From NCBI GenBank assembly GCA_964504985.1, contig CAZDFU010000004.1:1-64000 (forward strand): a DNA stretch of 64,000 nucleotides. The letters are read 5' to 3'. The position numbers and the translations under genes are program-made. Below are positions 57,999-64,000 of the stretch, piece after piece (position 1 is the stretch's first letter; each line of letters begins with the position of its first letter). The notes below the pieces were generated by a model. It was not told where the DNA came from. It was given only the letters and a program-made list of their open reading frames with translations, and made no database searches. This DNA is from CAZDFU01 sp964504985 (GTDB lineage Bacteria; Patescibacteriota; Microgenomatia; Daviesbacterales; UBA10151).

Positions 57999-59069
57999 AT
58001 GGATCAGGTTAGAAAATATATTACCCGTGCCACAGAGTTAACTGCCTTATCTGTCTACCGTCTTATTCAGGAAAAAGGTTTTTCCCAAAATGATGTTTTA
58101 ACAGCGGAAGAATCATTAAAAAGGGAAAAGTTAATTGATCAATCAGGAGTAGATGTTATGAGTACTGCTTTAATTGATATCCCATTTAGTTTAGAGATAG
58201 TAGGGAGTGAGGGAAGAAAACATATTCACCAATATGGCGAGGCGCTGCCTGCTTTGATGGGTACTTTTGGCCCCGCACCAGGCGGTGCAGGATTAAAGCT
58301 GGATATGGTGAATGATGTTGTGGAGGGGTCAAAAGCTGCTAAGCTAAATTCTTCCGGTGCTGTGTCAGTGATTGCTGTATCATCCCATTCAGGTTTAATG
58401 CCTACACCTTCAGATACTGATTATATGGATAAGCTGTTTGGTCCACCTCAACTTAAGGGCAAAATTTCCATGCACAGTCCTGTTGAAGAAAATCTGGCAG
58501 AGGTTATAGATGTATTTAAAGTGGATCCTGCTGAAATTAATGTAATAATCATGGAAAGAGACAGAAATGCCCGCTATATTAATGCCTGCCAGAAATTTGG
58601 GGTTAATTTAATTTTAATTAAGGCCGGAGATTTTTTACCGTCAATATTATCCTTTATGGATCCGGAGAAGAGTTTAAATAACTCTTCGAGTACTCATAAA
58701 AAAGGCCCTCATCTGATTATGGGTTCAGGAGGGTTTGAAGAGGGGGTAATGGCTGCTGTGGCAGCTAAAGCTTTGGGAGCTTTTTGTGAGGCAAGAGGTT
58801 GGTCAGCAGATTCCCAGATTAATAAAAAATATAGCAAAGTCTGGTCCTTAGATGATTTGGTTTCAGGTAAGATAAAAGATTGCTTAGTTTCTGTATCCTC
58901 TATTACTGGTGACGATAAATGGTTTAATTTGGAGGGGGTAAGAGTGAATCCTTCGGCTAGTTCGGCTTTGCTCGCCACAAGTACGCTCAGGACTGGTGTA
59001 GGACACCAGGTTACAACCTTGACAGTTGATAAAAGTGGTGTAAAGATAGAACAGCATTCACATCACTAA
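57999..59069 (+). CDS. glpX: Fructose-1,6-bisphosphatase class II-like (GlpX)
   Basis: 356 aa. GlpX pattern: ITRATELTALSVYRLI, EIVGSEGRKH (compare GEGExDEAP), LDMVNDVVEGSKAAK (compare DPLEGT), MHSPVEENLAEV, INVIIMERDRNARYI, and IMGSGGFEEGVMAAVAAKALG. Several signature residues differ from enterobacterial GlpX, so activity is likely but not certain. Next gene is class I aldolase, which supports a sugar-phosphate role (gluconeogenesis or the reverse branch of the pentose phosphate path). Confidence 0.75.
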   Translation: MDQVRKYITRATELTALSVYRLIQEKGFSQNDVLTAEESLKREKLIDQSGVDVMSTALIDIPFSLEIVGSEGRKHIHQYGEALPALMGTFGPAPGGAGLKLDMVNDVVEGSKAAKLNSSGAVSVIAVSSHSGLMPTPSDTDYMDKLFGPPQLKGKISMHSPVEENLAEVIDVFKVDPAEINVIIMERDRNARYINACQKFGVNLILIKAGDFLPSILSFMDPEKSLNNSSSTHKKGPHLIMGSGGFEEGVMAAVAAKALGAFCEARGWSADSQINKKYSKVWSLDDLVSGKIKDCLVSVSSITGDDKWFNLEGVRVNPSASSALLATSTLRTGVGHQVTTLTVDKSGVKIEQHSHH

Positions 59070-59071
59070 TG

Positions 59072-59161
59072 TCATTCCGAGTGATTAGCGAGGAATCTTT
59101 AGATTAAGTCTTTAGATCCTTCACTATGTCGACTCTAACTCGACTTCGTTCAGGATGACAG
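59072..59161. repeat. Palindromic repeat element between glpX-like and aldolase genes
   Basis: GTCATTCCGAGTGATTAGCGAGGAATCTTTAGATT, centre, AAGTCTTTAGATCCTTCAC, end CGTTCAGGATGAC. The right arm has an extra TCGACTCTAACTCGA. Lies directly before the aldolase ATG. Confidence 0.75.
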
Positions 59162-59167
59162 GATTCT

Positions 59168-60163
59168 ATGGATATAAATACTTTAAAACAAACAGCTCAA
59201 GCTATGGTGGCCCCAAGTAAAGGCATACTGGCTGCTGATGAATCTTCAAAAACAATCCAAAAAAGATTTGAGAAGATTAGCATAGAGTCAACCCCGGAGA
59301 ATAACCTTGCTTATAGGAAGATGCTTTTTACTGCGGAGGGAATAGAGCAGTTTATCTCAGGAGTGATTTTATATGATGAAACTATCAGGCAGGAAATTGC
59401 AGGGATCGGTGTGTCAAAGTTTTTGCAAAGTAAAGGGATTTTACCTGGAATAAAAGTTGATAAAGGAGCATGGAAACTGGCTAACTTTGAAGGGGAAAAA
59501 ATTACAGAAGGGTTAGATGAGTTAAGGGACAGATTAACTGAATATAAAGAGCTGGGGGCAAAATTTGCCAAATGGAGGGCTGTAATCACCATAGGAGAGG
59601 GGATACCAACAGATACCTGTATTGAGTCTAATGCTGAAAGTTTAGCCAGATATGCTGCTCTTTGTCAGGAGCAAGATATAGTTCCAATTGTGGAGCCAGA
59701 AGTATTGCTTGATGGTGATCACACAATTGAGCAATGTTTTGATGTCCAAATTAATACATTAAAAAAGGTTTTTGAAAAACTTGCTGCCCATAAAGTAGTT
59801 TTAGAAGGGATGATTTTAAAACCAAGCATGGTTTTATCTGGAAAGGATTGTCCTGCTCAAGCTGATGCAAAAGAAGTTGCCAAGATGACAGTGGATGCTT
59901 TAAATCAATCTGTGCCAAATGAGGTGGCAGGAATAGCATTTTTGTCAGGAGGGCAACCAGATGATAACGCCGTAGAAAATCTACTGGAGATCAGTAAGAT
60001 TGGTGGGCCCTGGCCTTTGACTTTTTCTTACTCCAGAGGCTTGCAAAATGCTCCCATGAAAATCTGGGCAGGCAGAGCTGAAAATATTAAAGCAGCCCAG
60101 GATGAATTTTATAAAAGGTGCCAAAAAGTCTCCTCAGCCCGCCAAGGTAGGGTTTATGTCTAA
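59168..60163 (+). CDS. fbaB: Fructose-bisphosphate aldolase, class I
   Basis: 331 aa. APSKGILAADESSKTIQKRF (residues about 16-35) is the class I signature; the Schiff-base Lys lies in LEGMILKPSM (about 218); LSGGQPDDNAVENL forms the phosphate loop. No zinc motif, so not class II. Cleaves fructose 1,6-bisphosphate or forms it. The repeat element fills the gap to the glpX-like gene, so its own promoter is not clear. Confidence 0.92.
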   Translation: MDINTLKQTAQAMVAPSKGILAADESSKTIQKRFEKISIESTPENNLAYRKMLFTAEGIEQFISGVILYDETIRQEIAGIGVSKFLQSKGILPGIKVDKGAWKLANFEGEKITEGLDELRDRLTEYKELGAKFAKWRAVITIGEGIPTDTCIESNAESLARYAALCQEQDIVPIVEPEVLLDGDHTIEQCFDVQINTLKKVFEKLAAHKVVLEGMILKPSMVLSGKDCPAQADAKEVAKMTVDALNQSVPNEVAGIAFLSGGQPDDNAVENLLEISKIGGPWPLTFSYSRGLQNAPMKIWAGRAENIKAAQDEFYKRCQKVSSARQGRVYV

Positions 60164-60232
60164 GTGAACATACTAGGGCAGATCTAGACCCTTCGGTTGT
60201 ACTCACGGTCAATGCTGAACAAAGTTGAAGCA

Positions 60233-60261
60233 TTGACATTCTGTACATAATTCTGTATCAT
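60233..60261 (+). promoter_or_regulatory. Promoter and operator-like repeats of the Phd/RelE pair
   Basis: TTGACA (60233-60238), 17-nt spacer, TATCAT (60256-60261), ATG 6 nt later. ATTCTGTA occurs twice (60239 and 60250), and the first copy contains TGTACA, the core known for YefM-type operators. Confidence 0.65.
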
Positions 60262-60267
60262 CATGTT

Positions 60268-60540
60268 ATGACTAAAACTTTACCTATTACAGAAGCAAGA
60301 CAAAAGCTTCCAACTCTAGTATCTAGAGCTAGTAAAATGCTAGATGAGTATATAATAACTGTTAATGGCAAGCCTGCAGTAATCATTATGTCAGTCCGTG
60401 AGTATGAAGGCTGGAAGGAAACGAATGAAATACTAGCAGACAAAGAATTAATGAAAGCAATTAAGCAGGGCGAGAAGGAAATAGAGCAAGGAAAGGGTAT
60501 TCCCTGGGAGGATGCTAAAAAAGAGTTAGGTTTGGATTAA
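60268..60540 (+). CDS. Phd/YefM-family antitoxin
   Basis: 90 aa. KTLPITEARQKLPTLVSRASKMLDEYIITVNGKPAVIIMSVREYEGWKE is the Phd/YefM DNA-binding fold; the acidic tail (DKELMKAIKQGEKEIEQGKG) should bind the toxin. Stop and toxin start overlap (TAATG). It would repress its own promoter. Confidence 0.85.
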   Translation: MTKTLPITEARQKLPTLVSRASKMLDEYIITVNGKPAVIIMSVREYEGWKETNEILADKELMKAIKQGEKEIEQGKGIPWEDAKKELGLD

Positions 60541-60791
60541 TGTATAAGATAATTATTTCCCCGCAAGCCAAAAAGGAATTAAAGAAACTAAAAGAATTTG
60601 ATGAATTTGCAATTAAATTAGCAATAGAAGAAATAAGAGAGGATCCTTTTATAGGTAAACCTTTATCCCGGGATTTAATAGGAAGATTATCGTATAGAGT
60701 AGGGGGATACAGAATTATCTATAAAATTAATGAAAAGGATCGGATTGTAAATGTACTATCTGCAGGCCATAGGGGTACAATCTATAATTAA
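60540..60791 (+). CDS. RelE/ParE-family toxin
   Basis: 83 aa. KIIISPQAKKELKKLKEFD, then DPFIGKPLSRDLIGRLSYRVGGYRIIYKIN and VLSAGHRGTIY. Small RelE fold, expected to cleave mRNA on the ribosome. Overlaps the antitoxin gene. Confidence 0.85.
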   Translation: MYKIIISPQAKKELKKLKEFDEFAIKLAIEEIREDPFIGKPLSRDLIGRLSYRVGGYRIIYKINEKDRIVNVLSAGHRGTIYN

Positions 60792-60921
60792 ACTGAAGAG
60801 TTAAGAAGCGGATAGGAGTTTAATGTCTCAGCGGGGGAAATATTTCTCAGGTGAAGCTAGCATATCGACTACTCTCATCTCTTAATTGTAATCTAAGCTG
60901 CTTTTAATTTAAAATTACCCA

Positions 60922-61689
60922 ATGGGTAAAAATGTAATTCTGGAAGTTAGAAATTTAAAGAAAAAGTTCGGACAGTTTACTGCTATTGATGATATCTCTT
61001 TTAGTTTAAGAGAGGGAGAGATCCTGGGTTTTCTAGGTCCAAATGGAGCAGGTAAATCAACTACTATTTATTGTATCTTAGGTTTAATAGATGGAGATGA
61101 AGGTGAAATTAAGATTTTTGGTAAAGATATCAAAAAATATAGAAGTGAGGTTTTAAAACAGGTAAACTATGCTGCTGCAGAATTTTCCCTGCCTTGGAAT
61201 CTAAAACTTTCAGAGTGTTTATATGTTTATGGAAAAATATATGAGGTAGGAGATATTAATAAAAGAATAGATGAGCTTTTGGAGGTATTTGAAATAAGCC
61301 ACCTTAAAAATAAACACATCAGGGAATTATCTTTTGGCCAAAGAGCCAGGGGAAATTTAGTTAAAGCCTTTCTTAATCACCCTAAACTTCTGCTTTTAGA
61401 TGAACCAATGGCTTCTATGGATCCTGATGTAGTTGATAAAGGAATATCTTTGATAAAAAAGATTCAAAAAGAAGAAAAAATTTCTATTCTTTATACCTCA
61501 CATAACATGTGGGAAATAGAAGAGGTAGCTTCAAATGTGGTATTTATCAATCATGGAAAAATAATTGCCGAGGGCAGCCCACTGGAGTTGACTAAAGAAG
61601 TATTGCAAAAAGAAGCATTGGAGCCAAATTTAAGGGATGTGTTTATTCATCTGTCAAGAAGCATAACGGGTACAGGAGGTAACAAGTGA
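60922..61689 (+). CDS. ABC transporter ATP-binding protein
   Basis: 255 aa. Walker A GPNGAGKST (about 40), signature LSFGQRARG (Phe for the usual Gly), Walker B LLLLDEPMASMD and H-loop SHNMWEIE. Of the drug/daunorubicin exporter (ABC-2) type. It pairs with the permease gene 51 nt downstream. The linker between the two has AACAAGTGACAAGGCACAAGTAAC, a heptad-type repeat. Confidence 0.92.
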   Translation: MGKNVILEVRNLKKKFGQFTAIDDISFSLREGEILGFLGPNGAGKSTTIYCILGLIDGDEGEIKIFGKDIKKYRSEVLKQVNYAAAEFSLPWNLKLSECLYVYGKIYEVGDINKRIDELLEVFEISHLKNKHIRELSFGQRARGNLVKAFLNHPKLLLLDEPMASMDPDVVDKGISLIKKIQKEEKISILYTSHNMWEIEEVASNVVFINHGKIIAEGSPLELTKEVLQKEALEPNLRDVFIHLSRSITGTGGNK

Positions 61690-61740
61690 CAAGGCACAAG
61701 TAACCCTGGTCTTCTAAAAGGGTTCCTAGTTACTAATATT

Positions 61741-62523
61741 ATGAATTTAAACAGGGTTTTTTCAATTGTTTTAAGACACTATTTTTTATCACTTCATCAA
61801 CTGGAGAGGTTTTTCGATGTTTTAATTTCTCCTGTTTTAATGATTATTTTATGGGGATTTTTAACTCAATATATCCAAGGCTTGCAATCCTCAACCCTGG
61901 CTTCTTTTTTGCTGGGAGCAATAATCCTTTGGGCAATTTTTGAAAAAGTAACAACTGATATTGGTATTAATTTTATGTTTGATATCTGGGACAGGAATTT
62001 TATAAATGTGATGTCTACCCCTATTACTTTTTTGGAGTATTTAGCAGGCATTGTGGTGGTAAGCTTAATCAAAGTTTTTCTAACTTTTATTTTTATGTCT
62101 TTGATAGCCTCAATTGTTTATCATTTCCAACTTTCCTCATGGGGGTTTGGATTGGGTCTTTTTACTTTAAATTTAATTTTATTTGCAGCCTCTTTTGGGG
62201 TATTTAATATTTCTTTAATTTTAAGATATGGTCATTCTATTGGTCCTTTAACCTGGATAATACCTTTTTTTGTCCAGCCGTTTGCAGCTGTTTTTTATCC
62301 TATTTCTGTCCTGCCGGAATTTTTCCAAAAAGTAGCTTATTTTATTCCTATTTCCCATGTTTTTGAGGGAATGAGAATTTTGCTTGGTGGAGGAAAATTT
62401 AATTATGAACAGTTTTGGACAGCCCTAATTTTAAATAGTATTTATCTAGCTGCCTCAATTTTCTTTTTCTCCCTTACTTTAAAAAGTGTTTTAAAAAGCG
62501 GTAAGCTAATCAAGGTAATCTGA
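61741..62523 (+). CDS. ABC-2 type transport permease
   Basis: 260 aa, six membrane helices, with the ABC-2 C-terminal segment PLTWIIPFFVQPFAAVFYPISVLPEFFQKVAYFIPISHVFEGMR. Works with the ATPase upstream as an exporter of lipid, drug or polysaccharide. Substrate unknown. Confidence 0.88.
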   Translation: MNLNRVFSIVLRHYFLSLHQLERFFDVLISPVLMIILWGFLTQYIQGLQSSTLASFLLGAIILWAIFEKVTTDIGINFMFDIWDRNFINVMSTPITFLEYLAGIVVVSLIKVFLTFIFMSLIASIVYHFQLSSWGFGLGLFTLNLILFAASFGVFNISLILRYGHSIGPLTWIIPFFVQPFAAVFYPISVLPEFFQKVAYFIPISHVFEGMRILLGGGKFNYEQFWTALILNSIYLAASIFFFSLTLKSVLKSGKLIKVI

Positions 62524-62547
62524 TTCTAAAAAATATAAAATATTTCT

Positions 62548-63462
62548 ATGCCTGAGCTTCCTGAAGTAGAAACAATCAGAATAGGTCTGCAAAAAAAGAT
62601 AGTTGGATTAAAAATTAAGAAAATTCAAATTTTATCCGCCAAATCCTTTATTGGAACCCCCAATTTAGTAGAGGGCAAAAAAGTACTCAAAGTTTGGAGA
62701 AGAGCAAAGTATTTAGGTGTAGATCTAGGTAGCTTTCAGTCCTCAGCTGTCAGTCACCGGACAAAACAAAAAAGCCTGAGGGTAAAAGATAGACGGCTGA
62801 CGACTATTCTAATTCATCTAAAAATGACTGGTCAGTTGATTTATGATGATGGCTCAAGATTTATAGGCGGGCACCCAACAGAAGATATGAGAAATGCGAT
62901 GCCCAATTCCCATACCAGGGTAATTTTTGGTTTTAGTGATGGTTCTCATTTGTATTTTAATGACCAGAGAAGGTTTGGATGGGTGAAAATAGTCAACAGT
63001 TCAGAGTTATTAGTTCATAGTTTATTAATAAATTTAGGGCCTGAGCCCTTAGAAAAAGAATTTAGTTGGGAAGTATTAAAAAATAATTTATTTAAACATA
63101 AATCTATGCCTGTTAAAGTAGCAATTATGGATCAAACTGTTGTTTCAGGGATTGGTAATATTTATTCCAGTGAGGCTTGTTTTAATGCTGGTATAGACCC
63201 AAGGACTAAAGTGAGTGAGTTAACAGATAAAGACATAAAGAGTTTATATCAGGGGATATTGAAGGCGCTTCAAGATGGAATAAAATATAAAGGATCCACC
63301 AGAGCCCATTTTGTAGATAGTGAAGGACACAAAGGGTATTTTTTGGATTATGCTTATGTTTATGGTTTGGATAAACATCCTTGCAAAAAATGCGACAGCG
63401 GGATTAAAAAAATCCAGTTAGGGGGCCGGGGTACTTACCTTTGCTCTAATTGTCAAAGGTAA
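62548..63462 (+). CDS. mutM: Formamidopyrimidine-DNA glycosylase
   Basis: 304 aa. PELPEVETIR at the N-terminus with the catalytic Pro and Glu, HLKMTGQLIY, the KPLEKEF-like EPLEKEFSW, VVSGIGNIYSSEACF (H2TH region), and a C-terminal zinc finger with CKKC and CSNC. Slightly longer than usual (about 270-280) because of two repeat-derived inserts: 62731-62800 (SFQSSAVSH to DRRLTT) and 62994-63028 (NSSELLVHSLL). Removes oxidised purines from DNA. Confidence 0.93.
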   Translation: MPELPEVETIRIGLQKKIVGLKIKKIQILSAKSFIGTPNLVEGKKVLKVWRRAKYLGVDLGSFQSSAVSHRTKQKSLRVKDRRLTTILIHLKMTGQLIYDDGSRFIGGHPTEDMRNAMPNSHTRVIFGFSDGSHLYFNDQRRFGWVKIVNSSELLVHSLLINLGPEPLEKEFSWEVLKNNLFKHKSMPVKVAIMDQTVVSGIGNIYSSEACFNAGIDPRTKVSELTDKDIKSLYQGILKALQDGIKYKGSTRAHFVDSEGHKGYFLDYAYVYGLDKHPCKKCDSGIKKIQLGGRGTYLCSNCQR

Positions 63463-63488
63463 GTATAATATCTGATAACCCAAAATTT

Positions 63489-64000
63489 ATGAGTCCCAAA
63501 TCTACAATCTCCCCGGTTATCAAAAATCGGGGATTTTTAAATTTATGGATTAATCAGATTTTAGTCCAACTCTCATCCAATGCTTTAAACTTTACCCTGG
63601 TTATCTGGGTATTTCAGCTAACCTCTTCTAATACCGCTGTTTCTGTCTTGCTTCTAGCCTGTTATTTACCAGCAGTAATTTTAGGTTTATTTACCGGTGT
63701 CTTGGTTGATCTAATTGATAGACGGAAAATTATAATAATAATTAATTTCTTTTTGTGTCTGGCCCTTTTCAGTTTGATTCCTGCCAAAGGGAATTTTCCA
63801 ATTATTTTAGTACTTGCCTTTGTTATTAATACCTTAGGTCAATTTTATGCTCAAGCTGAAGCATCAGCCATCCCTCTTGTTGTTAAAAAAAGTCAATTAA
63901 TTACAGCCAATTCTCTTTTTTCTACAACATTTTATTCAAGTTTTATATTAGGATTTGGGTTAGCTGGACCTTTGATTAACCATTTTGGCATTGATTCCAT
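63489..64000 (+). CDS. MFS exporter (EntS/MFS_3-like), 3' partial
   Basis: The window ends within the gene; 170 codons visible. Starts MSPKSTISPVIKNRGFLNLWINQILVQLSSNALNFTLVIWVFQLTSS, about five membrane helices, and the GVLVDLIDRRKIII loop that matches the conserved cytoplasmic loop between helices 2 and 3. Probably exports small molecules. TTGCTC (63441) and TATAAT (63464-63469) precede it. A TCCCCG/CGGGGA hairpin with a T tail (63510-63538) lies within codons 8-17. Confidence 0.8.
   Translation, partial: MSPKSTISPVIKNRGFLNLWINQILVQLSSNALNFTLVIWVFQLTSSNTAVSVLLLACYLPAVILGLFTGVLVDLIDRRKIIIIINFFLCLALFSLIPAKGNFPIILVLAFVINTLGQFYAQAEASAIPLVVKKSQLITANSLFSTTFYSSFILGFGLAGPLINHFGIDS
63510..63538 (+). 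terminator. Terminator-like hairpin at the start of the MFS gene
   Basis: 6-bp stem TCCCCG/CGGGGA with a 12-nt loop followed by TTTTT. It may end mutM transcripts or attenuate MFS expression. Confidence 0.4.

Overview
The window reads as a chromosomal scaffold (it holds one 10-N assembly gap, 36515-36524) from an AT-rich bacterium, most likely a member of the Patescibacteria/CPR, probably Microgenomates. This is an inference from gene content: a CPR-type VirB4/TraG-like ATPase, GlmU-like and ArnT/PMT-like proteins, DUF5667 and DUF6496 proteins, short gene sets, split RNA and protein genes. TGA is used as a stop throughout (many ATGA start/stop overlaps), so it is not one of the lineages that recode UGA.

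Layout. 1-5.8 kb: defence/toxin-like genes (two Fic proteins, an AbiEii-type pair fused in frame to a glucoamylase remnant), a short-chain dehydrogenase, small stress proteins and a flavin reductase. 5.8-10.9 kb: a family of secreted lipoyl/M23-like paralogues, some decayed, around a secreted TIM-barrel glycosidase. 11-19.4 kb: a metal and redox block with two cupredoxins, a NicO/UreH-type nickel transporter, a MASE1 histidine kinase with its receiver, an RnfD-like membrane protein, PAP2, thioredoxin reductase, nickel superoxide dismutase with its maturation protease, and a flavin reductase. 19.5-24 kb: conjugation-type ATPase, a GIY-YIG nuclease lying between the two arms of a palindromic repeat, tRNA-Ile(UAU), a Xer recombinase and a FtsL/DivIC protein. 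24-31.4 kb: HAD phosphatase and methyltransferase, a second two-component pair, small membrane proteins and a PMT-like glycosyltransferase. 31.4-35.7 kb: an initiator tRNA gene split by a group I intron, an HTH protein, an Nramp-like transporter, tRNA-Met and a sugar nucleotidyltransferase. 36.2-39.7 kb: a three-gene set resembling citryl-CoA synthetase plus citryl-CoA lyase. 40.3-43.6 kb: a TrpR-like repressor with its own operator, an unknown frameshifted gene, an Asp/Glu racemase and TrpS. 43.8-51.3 kb: MazEF-like pair, tRNA-binding protein, FtsH and an envelope sugar cluster. 51.3-64 kb: DNA polymerase I carrying an intein, GT4 glycosyltransferase, FBPase II plus class I aldolase, a Phd/RelE-type pair, an ABC exporter, MutM and a partial MFS exporter.

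Three themes run through the window. (1) Intervening sequences: a group I intron in tRNA-fMet, an intein at a catalytic motif of PolA, and repeats inserted in frame in coding genes. (2) Two repeat families: a MITE-like palindromic element (about six copies, one carrying the GIY-YIG gene) and heptanucleotide tandem repeats that often sit inside genes. (3) Promoters with good -10 boxes placed 6-13 nt before the start codon, suggesting that leaderless transcripts are common; Shine-Dalgarno sequences are seen mainly at a subset of genes, many of them small proteins.
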